Source: Segetibacter sp.
GTDB taxonomy: Bacteria; Bacteroidota; Bacteroidia; Chitinophagales; Chitinophagaceae
Assembly: GCF_025963695.1 (NCBI RefSeq)
Contig: NZ_JAOQAH010000097.1
Location: 58,087-122,086 of the forward strand
Reading direction: 5' to 3'
DNA: 64,000 bases
Shown here: in pieces, positions 1 through 7,870 of the stretch
Layout: each line of letters begins with the position of its first letter
Numbering within the stretch: position 1 is the stretch's first letter
Notes under the pieces: model-generated
What the model was told of the DNA's origin: nothing
Seen by the model: only the letters and a program-made list of their open reading frames with translations
Database searches by the model: none
Position numbers and translations under genes: made by a program

Positions 1-376
1 TGTAGATCTTGTATTTACCCGCCTGAGGTGCAAACCTAACCTGCTCAACCAGTGCGCGAATGTCTTCTACAGAGTTATTGCTGGCTGCATCGAGCTCGTG
101 AATATTAAGGGAAGTTCCTTCATTAAACGAAACACAACTATGGCAAACGTTACATGCTTCACCATCTGGTTGTATGTTTTCACAATTAATTGTTTTAGCT
201 AAAATACGGGCACAAGTTGTTTTACCTACTCCCCGCGGACCACAAAATAAAAAGGCATGAGCCAGTTGATGATTGCGAATAGCATTTTTTAAGGTAGTGG
301 TAATATGGCTTTGCCCCACCACCGTATTAAAGTTTTGAGGCCTGTATTTTCGCGCTGAAACGATAAATTTTTCCAT
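1..376 (-). CDS. dnaX: DNA polymerase III subunit gamma/tau, N-terminal part (truncated by window edge)
   Basis: Clamp-loader ATPase of the replicative polymerase. Translating the minus strand from the ATG at 376 gives MEKFIVSARKYRPQNF, then a Walker A loop GPRGVGKTT. A zinc-binding cysteine cluster follows (INCENI, EACNVCHSC), then the conserved LDAASNNSVEDIR. These are the standard first 125 residues of DnaX. The rest of the AAA+ domain and the tau region lie outside the window, so whether this species makes a short gamma form cannot be judged. The identity is secure; only completeness is limited. Confidence 0.95.
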   Translation of the reverse strand, partial: MEKFIVSARKYRPQNFNTVVGQSHITTTLKNAIRNHQLAHAFLFCGPRGVGKTTCARILAKTINCENIQPDGEACNVCHSCVSFNEGTSLNIHELDAASNNSVEDIRALVEQVRFAPQAGKYKIY

Positions 377-791
377 AATTTTCTCTCTCTCAAAAACGGG
401 TTGAAGTGCAAATTAACAAACTTTGCTAAAGGATTGCACCTTCATTATTCACACCAAAGAGTCTGTACTGTTATTAATTTTTTTGGTAGCGGGCGGTAAA
501 ATAGTACCATGCTTTTGTTGCGTCGCACACTTCGACCGCAACAAAAACCGCAACACAGCAAATTGTATGTTGACAGCAAACATTTTAGGTGGCGAAACTA
601 TTTTTAAAGAGCCCCCGGTTGCCGTTGAAAGTTTGTTCGTTGTAGCAGCGACTAAGAACGGGCAGCCAAAAGAGATGCTGCTAATTAAGAAGTAGCCATT
701 TGTTCCAAATCCTTTTATCCGGCAAATCCGTTTAAATCCATGTCATCCGTGTTCAAACCATACCCCCAAATCCGCCATCGGTGTTCCATCG
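377..791. other. Intergenic region with a dispersed repeat copy
   Basis: No convincing gene. A 90-codon open frame at 423-695 (+) runs across a copy of the 50-bp dispersed repeat (485-535), has no recognisable domain and carries low-complexity hydrophobic sequence, so I treat it as spurious. A second short motif at 604-633 is shared with 21287-21318. Confidence 0.6.
485..535 (-). repeat. 50-bp dispersed repeat, copy H (GCGACGCAAC subtype)
   Basis: Read on the minus strand it has the core AAGTGTGCGACGCAACAAAAG and a tail ending CCGCCCGCTACC, matching the 50-nt spacing of the other copies in this window. It lies upstream of dnaX. Confidence 0.7.
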
Positions 792-3503
792 TCACTGCCG
801 TTTGCTGTCATAATGGTCTTTGCGCTGGTCATCTTCATCATCCATTTCGGGGCCTTTTATAATCTTTCGCCAGTCAATATCCCGGTTATAACGCTTCATC
901 GCATTGGTGGGATCAAATACTTTTTTAGAAGGCATGACTAAATTATATGGAGTATAATCAGGCTTACCTGTAAAAAAGTCTTGCAAGCCTGAAGCAGTAG
1001 CATCATACTGATTTACGTAAGGAACATTTAAAATATTATAAATAGTTTTTAAAATGGAGCCAAAGTTCGAGTGAGTATGCGATGTATAACCCCGCTTTAC
1101 ATAAGGACCTGCCATCATAAGGATACTTCTATGGGCATCTATGTGATCTACTCCCCCTTGCGGATCATCTTCGGTAATAATTACCAGCATATTTTTCCAG
1201 TAAGGTGTGCGGGAAAGAAAATGTAAAATTCTGCCAACTGCCAGGTCGTTATCGGCCACAAAAGAATGACGATAAGGATATCCATCTGCAGGTCTCGGAC
1301 TGGCAGTATGATCGTTAGGAACCTGCATGGTTACCAATTGAGGCATTTTACTTTTGCCTGTTAACCACATCTTTTTAAAGTTCCTTTCAAACTGTTCCAT
1401 CCTGAACTGGTCGGGAATATTTGTATTATAACCGGCATAATCGTGGCTGGTCCTGCTCCACAGCGCTTTTTGCATCGGAACCATTACCGCATGTGCTGCG
1501 CCCGTGGCGGTGTCCGTCCATTCTTCACGTACATGAGCTGTTTCATTCGCTTCACCAAAATTGTAAAAAGATACTTTCTTTCTATCCAAAGCTTCCCACA
1601 AACCACCTCTTTCTGCATAATCTTCCGGGTCGATACTGCCTGTAGATCCGGGAAATCTTCTGCCTGAAGCTTTTGAAAATATTTTCGCCCTTTTATCTAC
1701 GCTTGAATTGGTTTCTACCCATTCATTCGGTATTACGCCCATCATCCAGTGGTGCCCATGAATGGAGGCATCGCTATCACAGTAAAAATTGTCTGCAAAA
1801 GCAAACTCACTTGCTACTTTTAAATGATTTGGAGAGACATCGACGTTCTTTAGGTCTCCGCTTGTATCACTAATATTTACACGCACGCCAAAACGGGCCA
1901 AACTCGAATCGCCTTTACCCGTGTTTAATTGACCCATCACTTCATCATATGTCCTGTTTTCCTTAGTAATGTAAACGATGTGCTTAATCGGGCTGCTTCT
2001 TAATCCGGGTAACAGAGGAACCGGATTTTTCATGTCATCCCTTGCCGCTGTTTCAATAAAAGTATTATCGATGCATTGCTTGGTATATGCACTTAGCTGC
2101 TTTACATCGGGAACTGGTATTTTATGAAAAGTACCGAGTTGAATATCTCCAATATAAGTTCCCTGTTCAGGTTCTACGAAACCTTTACCCCCATTTGGAC
2201 CGGCTCCATAACCTCGACAAGTAATCACGTACAATTCCTTCTCATCGTTACTTAGTTGCACCCGTGCCGGCCCCCATCCCGTCGGAATTAACCCTCTCGT
2301 AATTTTCTTTTCAACATCAATAACTGCAACCGCATTAAATCCTAATAGCGCTACGTACAACGTTTTTTCATCTTTGCTCAAACATATTCCAAAAGGTAAC
2401 AAGCCCCGGTAACGATCAATCAAAGGATCTACCTTAATCGGAATATGACCAATGATTCTATGGTTGCGATAATCAATAACCGAAATATTATCATTGGTTG
2501 CGTTGCTTACATAAGCATACCTGCTGCCGACAACTATCGAATTGGGGCTTGCGCCGCCCACCACTTCTGCACCTTCCACCATTTGGCCTACCTGGTGGCC
2601 CGGCTTAAATTTATCAATCACTTTGTTAGTTACTAAATCAATTGTATACACACTCATTGCTTCAGGAGCTAATGGACTTCCGACACCAGGCACTTTCCTT
2701 CCCTTATATTCATAGCCTTCGATTGCCTCTTTAGTATTATCGCCATAAGGATGAAATGGCAAGGACAGGCTGTCTTTATTTTTCGGAGTAAGCCCAGTTA
2801 ATAAAGGATAATCATAAACACCCACGTTGGCTACAAACGCTGTTTTATAATCAGGGCTAATTGCGAGTCCAAAAGGTTGACGGCCGGTTTTTATAGATGC
2901 GGTTATTTTTTTTGTATGAATATCAATACGAACCAGTCTGAAATTGCCTCTGTCGAGCACCAATAGTTCATGATTGATATTGTTCAGCAAGAGATCAGAG
3001 GTAAAGCTGTCGCCATACTCAACCCCTTCTATACTCCCATTTAATGAAATGGAATCAACTCGCCTGAATTTTTCTACGTCATATATAAGTACCGATCCGT
3101 TATCGCCACCACTTAAATAAACAGTTTTAGAATCGGGCGAAAATGCAACTCCTAAAAAAGACCCGTTAGAAAAAGGTGACGCAATAGTTTTATCATATGA
3201 AGGCACCCGTATTTTATTTAACGTGCTGTTATTGATTATTGTAAATACACCATTATGCAGCGTGATCGTTTTTGTTCCGTCAGGAGAAATGGCCATACCA
3301 AAAGGATCGTGAGTTATCTGAATAGTTTGACCAGCGGGAGTAACAAGTCTGCCGCTTGGTAAAACGGTTTTTCCATTTTTATTAATGTTTGTGTACGCAT
3401 CCTTGCCGGGCACAGTTAAAATCTTCAGGAGCCTTTGGGCAGGAGTTTGAAATGCAAGTGAGATTAGAAAGATCAGAAAGAAACCTTTTGCGGCAGTATT
3501 CAT
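792..3503 (-). CDS. YncE-type beta-propeller / phosphoesterase (alkaline phosphatase superfamily) fusion, secreted
   Basis: A 903-residue protein if started at MNTAAKGFFLIFLISLAFQ (ATG at 3503), which gives a clean signal peptide; the frame is open 32 codons further upstream but that extension looks untranslated. Residues about 40-530 carry seven-bladed YncE/40-residue propeller repeats (AISPDGTKT, AFSPDSKTVY, AISPDYKTAF, LSKDEKTLYV). The second half is a PF04185-like phosphoesterase: HIVYITKENRTYDEVMG, then FYCDSDASIHGHHW, then ITEDDPQGGVDHIDAHR and the SHTHSNFGSILKTI block. These supply the metal- and phosphate-binding Asp/His/Asn residues. The family includes phospholipase C and acid phosphatase types. 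Next to ppk1, PiT and a phosphate-type TonB receptor, I infer a role in releasing phosphate from organic esters outside the inner membrane. The substrate is unknown. Confidence 0.85.
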   Translation of the reverse strand: MNTAAKGFFLIFLISLAFQTPAQRLLKILTVPGKDAYTNINKNGKTVLPSGRLVTPAGQTIQITHDPFGMAISPDGTKTITLHNGVFTIINNSTLNKIRVPSYDKTIASPFSNGSFLGVAFSPDSKTVYLSGGDNGSVLIYDVEKFRRVDSISLNGSIEGVEYGDSFTSDLLLNNINHELLVLDRGNFRLVRIDIHTKKITASIKTGRQPFGLAISPDYKTAFVANVGVYDYPLLTGLTPKNKDSLSLPFHPYGDNTKEAIEGYEYKGRKVPGVGSPLAPEAMSVYTIDLVTNKVIDKFKPGHQVGQMVEGAEVVGGASPNSIVVGSRYAYVSNATNDNISVIDYRNHRIIGHIPIKVDPLIDRYRGLLPFGICLSKDEKTLYVALLGFNAVAVIDVEKKITRGLIPTGWGPARVQLSNDEKELYVITCRGYGAGPNGGKGFVEPEQGTYIGDIQLGTFHKIPVPDVKQLSAYTKQCIDNTFIETAARDDMKNPVPLLPGLRSSPIKHIVYITKENRTYDEVMGQLNTGKGDSSLARFGVRVNISDTSGDLKNVDVSPNHLKVASEFAFADNFYCDSDASIHGHHWMMGVIPNEWVETNSSVDKRAKIFSKASGRRFPGSTGSIDPEDYAERGGLWEALDRKKVSFYNFGEANETAHVREEWTDTATGAAHAVMVPMQKALWSRTSHDYAGYNTNIPDQFRMEQFERNFKKMWLTGKSKMPQLVTMQVPNDHTASPRPADGYPYRHSFVADNDLAVGRILHFLSRTPYWKNMLVIITEDDPQGGVDHIDAHRSILMMAGPYVKRGYTSHTHSNFGSILKTIYNILNVPYVNQYDATASGLQDFFTGKPDYTPYNLVMPSKKVFDPTNAMKRYNRDIDWRKIIKGPEMDDEDDQRKDHYDSKRQ

Positions 3504-3954
3504 AAGTTTTACAAAAGAAGTATTTAATTGGAAAAAGAAGCCATTCTTACAAACATTTCCAGAAGTAGTGCTTCTTCTCAAAAATTTGCAAGGCTGCAAG
3601 GCCGGCTTTTTTACATAATGACAACGTCCGGTAAAAGTATCTCAACGCAACGTATTATTAGTCGTCATAGTAAAGAGAGAAAACTTCGAATTGTACATTT
3701 TGTCTTTCCCCGTTTAAATGCTATTTTTCATATATCCATAAAACGGGATTATGCAACAGTCGGTAAGTTGTAAAGGAAATCAGAATATGACTAACCAGAT
3801 TAATCTCAAAACCACCAGTCTAAAACAATTTTCGCAAACTTTTACCTTCACACTTTCCGTAATGGCACAAATGTTTCAGATGGAAAAAAACCAAATAAAA
3901 ATAACAGATCAAATTTATTGATAAGTCAGACCGTTAGATAGAAGATTAATTATC
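3504..3954. other. Divergent intergenic region between the phosphoesterase gene and ppk1
   Basis: 451 bp with no supportable gene. I looked for the 11-bp-phased TRTTA motif seen at 10728-10789 and did not find a comparable array. No clear TAnnTTTG promoter element was seen for either gene. Confidence 0.5.
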
Positions 3955-6060
3955 ATGAGTAAAAACAAATTCATTCCAAGAGATATTAGCTGGTTAAGTT
4001 TTAATGCACGAGTGCTGCAAGAGGCAAATGACCCAAGTGTTCCATTAAAAGCAAGGATCCGTTTCCTTGGCATTTTTTCAAATAATCTCGATGAGTTTTT
4101 TAGGGTACGGGTAGCTACTTTAAAACGGATGACGCAGATCGGAAAGAAGAATATGCACCTTGAAGAGGATCCTCAGAAGATTTTGGATGATATTCAAATG
4201 ACCGTTTTGCAACAGCAGAATGAATTTAACCGAATTTGGGAGGATATACTGGTTGAACTTGAACATGAGAAAATCTACCTTCTAAACGAAAAACAATTAA
4301 ATGAGGAGCAGAGCAAATTTGTAAGAAAATATTTTGAAGAAGAAGTAAGAAGTAACGTAATACCGCTGTTGGTAGAAAGCATTCCGCAATTTCCTTACCT
4401 GCGGGAAAAATCAATTTACCTGGCGGTAATCATGAGAAAGGTAAATAGTGCCTATGAACAAAAGTACGCGCTGATAGAAATACCAACCCGGACTTTAGGA
4501 CGATTTGTTTTACTGCCTGCCACAAATGGAGAGCAAAATATTATTCTACTTGAAGACGTTATTCGCTTTAACCTGCCTTCCATATTTTCTTACTTCGGAT
4601 TCGATCATTTTGAGTCACATATTTTTAAAGTAACCAAAGACGCAGAAATTGATATAGATAGCGACATTTCAACATCGCTTATCCAAAAAATAGAAAAAGG
4701 CATAAAAAATCGCCGCAAAGGAAAAACGGTGCGTTTTGTATATGACAAAGAAATGGATGCCGGTTTGTTGGAATACCTGATCAGGAAATTAAACCTTTCA
4801 AGAAAAGACAATATCATTCCCGGCGCTCGTATTCACAACTTTAAGCACTTTATGGATTTTCCTGATGTATTTAATTCAGAAAATCATCGCAGGGGTTCTT
4901 TCATGCATCCTGACCTTTCTCACTCGCTTCGGGTTACAGACGTAATACTTGAAAAAGATGTACTGCTTAATTTTCCATATCATTCTTTCAATTCAGTTAT
5001 TGATCTGTTAAGGGAGGCCGCAATAGATCCCTATGTAACTGTTATAAAAATAACTTTATATCGCCTTGCCCCTAATTCTAAAATTATAAATGCATTGATA
5101 AATGCGGTGCGTAATGGAAAAGAAGTTGTTGTAATGCTTGAATTAAGAGCACGTTTCGATGAAGAAGCAAACCTTATCTGGAAAGAAAAACTGGAAGAAG
5201 AAGGCGTAAAAGTATTGATTGGAGTAGACAATATGAAGGTGCATGCAAAAATTTGCATGATCAGGAAACGGGTGGCAGACCAGGTTATTCAGTACGGATT
5301 TGTAAGTACCGGCAATTTAAACGAATCAACGGCAAAGGTGTATGGCGACCATTGCTTGCTTACAAGCAACCGGAATGTTATGACCGATATTAACCGGATT
5401 TTTAATTTTCTCGAAAATCCCAAATCAAGCTTCGAATCTTTAAAGCTCTGCCAAACATTATTAGTTTGCCCCACTAGCATGCGGCATGAGTTAACGCAAT
5501 TAATAAATAAGGAGATTAAGAATGCAAAAGCAAAAAAAGATGCTTGTATTACTTTAAAATTGAACTCGCTGAGTGATGCGGACCTAATAGAAAAGCTGTA
5601 CGAGGCAGCGCAGGCAGGTGTGGTAGTAAAAATGGTAGTAAGAGGGATCTTTTGCGCCGTTGTTGAAAATTCAAAATTTAAAAAACCAATCAGTGCCATC
5701 AGTATTGTTGACGAATATCTTGAGCATGCCCGCGTCCTGATTTTTCACAATGATGGCAAAGAAAAAGTTTTTATCTCTTCAGCCGACTGGATGGTAAGAA
5801 ACCTTGACCATCGTATAGAGGCTGCTATTCAGGTCACAAATAAAGATATCGTTACCGAATTGAAAGACATTATAAACATCCAGTTACAAGACAATATAAA
5901 AGCCCGGTTGCTCGATCGCGAACTTTCTAACAATTATGTCGAAAAAGATGAACATCATAAGGTAAGGTCGCAAATCGAAATCTTCAATTACCTGCAGCAA
6001 AAGACGCTTCATATTCAAGACACCATTCCAGAACCGCATGCCGCAACTACCTTAATTTAA
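3955..6060 (+). CDS. ppk1: Polyphosphate kinase 1
   Basis: Reversibly polymerises the gamma-phosphate of ATP into polyphosphate. At 701 residues it matches the family (E. coli 688). The N-terminal domain starts with FIPRDISWLSFNARVLQEA and the conserved IFSNNLDEFFRVRVATLKR. The autophosphorylated histidine lies in VHAK (His430, aligned with E. coli His435). The second catalytic histidine region is YLEHARVLIF, followed by ISSADWMVRNLDHRIE. The ATG at 3955 gives a full-length N domain. The gene sits between a phosphoesterase and a phosphate-type TonB receptor/lipoprotein pair, consistent with storage of scavenged phosphate. A strong hairpin follows the stop. Confidence 0.97.
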   Translation: MSKNKFIPRDISWLSFNARVLQEANDPSVPLKARIRFLGIFSNNLDEFFRVRVATLKRMTQIGKKNMHLEEDPQKILDDIQMTVLQQQNEFNRIWEDILVELEHEKIYLLNEKQLNEEQSKFVRKYFEEEVRSNVIPLLVESIPQFPYLREKSIYLAVIMRKVNSAYEQKYALIEIPTRTLGRFVLLPATNGEQNIILLEDVIRFNLPSIFSYFGFDHFESHIFKVTKDAEIDIDSDISTSLIQKIEKGIKNRRKGKTVRFVYDKEMDAGLLEYLIRKLNLSRKDNIIPGARIHNFKHFMDFPDVFNSENHRRGSFMHPDLSHSLRVTDVILEKDVLLNFPYHSFNSVIDLLREAAIDPYVTVIKITLYRLAPNSKIINALINAVRNGKEVVVMLELRARFDEEANLIWKEKLEEEGVKVLIGVDNMKVHAKICMIRKRVADQVIQYGFVSTGNLNESTAKVYGDHCLLTSNRNVMTDINRIFNFLENPKSSFESLKLCQTLLVCPTSMRHELTQLINKEIKNAKAKKDACITLKLNSLSDADLIEKLYEAAQAGVVVKMVVRGIFCAVVENSKFKKPISAISIVDEYLEHARVLIFHNDGKEKVFISSADWMVRNLDHRIEAAIQVTNKDIVTELKDIINIQLQDNIKARLLDRELSNNYVEKDEHHKVRSQIEIFNYLQQKTLHIQDTIPEPHAATTLI

Positions 6061-6090
6061 AGATTTTTTCATGATAGGTTTTATGGCAAA

Positions 6091-6131
6091 CATCAAAAAA
6101 GCTATCGCCAATAACGATAGCTTTTTTGATG
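6091..6131. terminator. Bidirectional terminator between ppk1 and the convergent lipoprotein gene
   Basis: Perfect 17-bp stem (CATCAAAAAAGCTATCG paired with its complement) and a 7-nt loop CCAATAA. The A/T-rich outer stem gives a U-run in either direction, so it can end both convergent transcripts. Confidence 0.85.
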
Positions 6132-6143
6132 TTTTGCCAAATA

Positions 6144-7562
6144 TTACAAGCTATACTTCGTCCATCCCTTCCACCAGCTATCACCAGGCCCACAAGCGCC
6201 TTTGTAATTAACCTCCGTTAACCCTGAAAGTTTTCCGCTGGTATAAACTGCACCTGCTCTAGCTACAGAATTCGCTGTCGGATTAAAATCAGGTGACGTG
6301 TAATTAAACGGAGCTGTTAGTCCAGCTTCTTCATTATTAGTTAAGACGGTGTTTGAATAGGCTCCAGTATTAAACCAGGCAAAAACAGAAGCTGTAGTAG
6401 CACCAGTTGCGGCTGTTGAGCTTGCGGCATAAACAAGCGGTTGAGGGCAACCAGCAACAATGTTGTTTTGCATCAGCAAAGAAGGTGTTGCAGATGTAAT
6501 ATTCAGGTCAGTAGGTACTCCCTTAGATGCGTCAATTACAATACCTTGAGGCCACCCTGCAATAATTGAATTGAAAATTGAAAGGGAAGAGTTTCTGCGA
6601 ATTTGTGCGCCTGCCAAATACAAACTATTACCCGTTGTTGTAGACGTAGCCCTCGGCCCTAGCACTGTCATGTTACTAAATACTGCTGCTGTTTGTGGAA
6701 GCAATGCACTTCCGTTTGCATCATTGTCGCTTTCAAACGCCTCGCTTTTCGATATATCTGCAATAGCCGGATCTCTTAAAGCAATACCAAACTGCACCTT
6801 ACCTGCAAAACCGTTATCAGTATCAAAATCATCATCTAACGTGCGGAAAGAAATAAGGTGTTTACAATTTACAGTTCCTCCAAACCACTCAAAAGAATCA
6901 TCGTTTGCATAAGAAACCTGTACATAGTCAACAACAGTTTGGTTGCCTACTCCTCCAAGAGTTAAACCGTTAATTTCTTTATCAGGCAAAAATGCATAGC
7001 CCGCATATTCAATTCTTACATACCTTAAAATACCGCTATTATCAGCAGGGTTTTGTTGTTGTGTGGTGGGTGTACCGTAAAGACCTAAACCATCACTGTT
7101 ATTAATTCCACCTTCAATTTCCCCTACGCCCTGCACGCCGTTAAATGATGCGTTTGTAGGTGCATTCCCCAAAATCACCAATCCTGCCCAGTCTCCACGT
7201 TGTGGTGTAGCTGCTTCTGATGTAAAAATAATTGGTTTATCAGCAGTACCATCCGCTATTATCTTCGAGCTTCTTGTTACAATCAGTCCACCGTTTTTAC
7301 CCGTTTCGCCTACTATTTTAGTGCCTGGCTCAATGGTTAAGACTGCCCCGTTTGTTACATATACAAGGCCCCGAAGCTTATAAGTGTACTGTGCCTTTAA
7401 GGTTCTGCTTGCTGTAACTCTACCCTCAAGAATAACATTCTCGTTGGTATTACTGCTCCCATTCGAATCTGTTATAACCGTTGTCGGTCCGTCAACCTCT
7501 ATTTTACGACAGCTGCTTATTGCAACGCCTGCTGCGATAAAAAGAATGAACAACTTTTTCAT
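6144..7562 (-). CDS. Outer-membrane-type lipoprotein with predicted parallel beta-helix, partner of the adjacent TonB receptor
   Basis: 472 residues. The N-terminus MKKLFILFIAAGVAISSC is a signal-peptidase-II signal with lipidation Cys18. The rest is rich in Gly, Asn, Thr and short hydrophobic strands (GLVYVTNGAVLTIEPGTKIVG, ADKPIIFTSEA, GLVILGNAPTN), the look of a right-handed beta-helix. It also has acidic, possibly calcium-binding segments (SDNDANG, TLDDDFDTDNGF). No catalytic motif is recognised. It lies 308 bp downstream of the TonB-dependent receptor on the same strand, so by analogy with SusC/SusD-type pairs I infer a surface lipoprotein working with that receptor. Its ligand is unknown, but the phosphate-gene context makes a phosphorus compound plausible. 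Confidence 0.7.
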   Translation of the reverse strand: MKKLFILFIAAGVAISSCRKIEVDGPTTVITDSNGSSNTNENVILEGRVTASRTLKAQYTYKLRGLVYVTNGAVLTIEPGTKIVGETGKNGGLIVTRSSKIIADGTADKPIIFTSEAATPQRGDWAGLVILGNAPTNASFNGVQGVGEIEGGINNSDGLGLYGTPTTQQQNPADNSGILRYVRIEYAGYAFLPDKEINGLTLGGVGNQTVVDYVQVSYANDDSFEWFGGTVNCKHLISFRTLDDDFDTDNGFAGKVQFGIALRDPAIADISKSEAFESDNDANGSALLPQTAAVFSNMTVLGPRATSTTTGNSLYLAGAQIRRNSSLSIFNSIIAGWPQGIVIDASKGVPTDLNITSATPSLLMQNNIVAGCPQPLVYAASSTAATGATTASVFAWFNTGAYSNTVLTNNEEAGLTAPFNYTSPDFNPTANSVARAGAVYTSGKLSGLTEVNYKGACGPGDSWWKGWTKYSL

Positions 7563-7604
7563 GTGTTTATTTTACTTTAAGTTTTTTTTTGATAATTATT
7601 TTTT

Positions 7605-7657
7605 GGTATCCGGCTTTTGAACACCCATTAAACTTTTGTTGCGTCGCACACTTGTAC
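7605..7657 (-). repeat. 50-bp dispersed repeat, copy G (GCGACGCAAC subtype)
   Basis: On the minus strand it starts GTACAAGTGTGCGACGCAAC and ends AAAAGCCGGATACC, with the same length and end motifs as the GTGACACAAC copies. Confidence 0.8.
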
Positions 7658-7705
7658 TGTAATGCTTTTCCCTTCTCCCTTTAAGGATTGTCATTTAGTT
7701 AAGCA

Positions 7706-7812
7706 TTGGCAGGCGTCATTGCGAGGAGGAACAACGAAGCAATCTGCCTGTAGAAAACAAAAGACCTTTCTATGTAGGCGAGCACATTGCTTTGTTCCTC
7801 GCAATGCCGGCC
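7706..7812. repeat. Palindromic MITE/REP-like element
   Basis: Left arm CATTGCGAGGAGGAACAACG (7708 on) continues AAGCAATCTG. The right arm ACATTGCTTTGTTCCTCGCA (7787 on) is its imperfect inverted copy, with about 45 bp between. Similar CATTGCGAGG..GAAGCAATC palindromes are widespread in bacterial intergenic regions. No transposase is nearby. Confidence 0.75.
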
Positions 7813-7870
7813 TACTTCTTTCTTTCTACATACCGTAACCAAACAACAGGGCCCTTTAGCGCCCGCGCTT

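Larger units (their letters stand above)
7563..7870. other. Intergenic region packed with two different repeats
   Basis: 308 bp between the receptor and lipoprotein genes. It holds a copy of the 50-bp dispersed repeat (7605-7657) and a palindromic CATTGCGAGG element (7706-7812). The 71-codon frame at 7699-7914 (-) is the typical spurious reading of that palindrome (RHCEEQSN and RQIAS strings), not a gene. Confidence 0.7.

Noticed and set aside
423..695. 90-codon open frame on the plus strand
   Set aside because: It is laid across a dispersed repeat copy, has no recognisable domain and lies in the upstream region of dnaX; probably chance.
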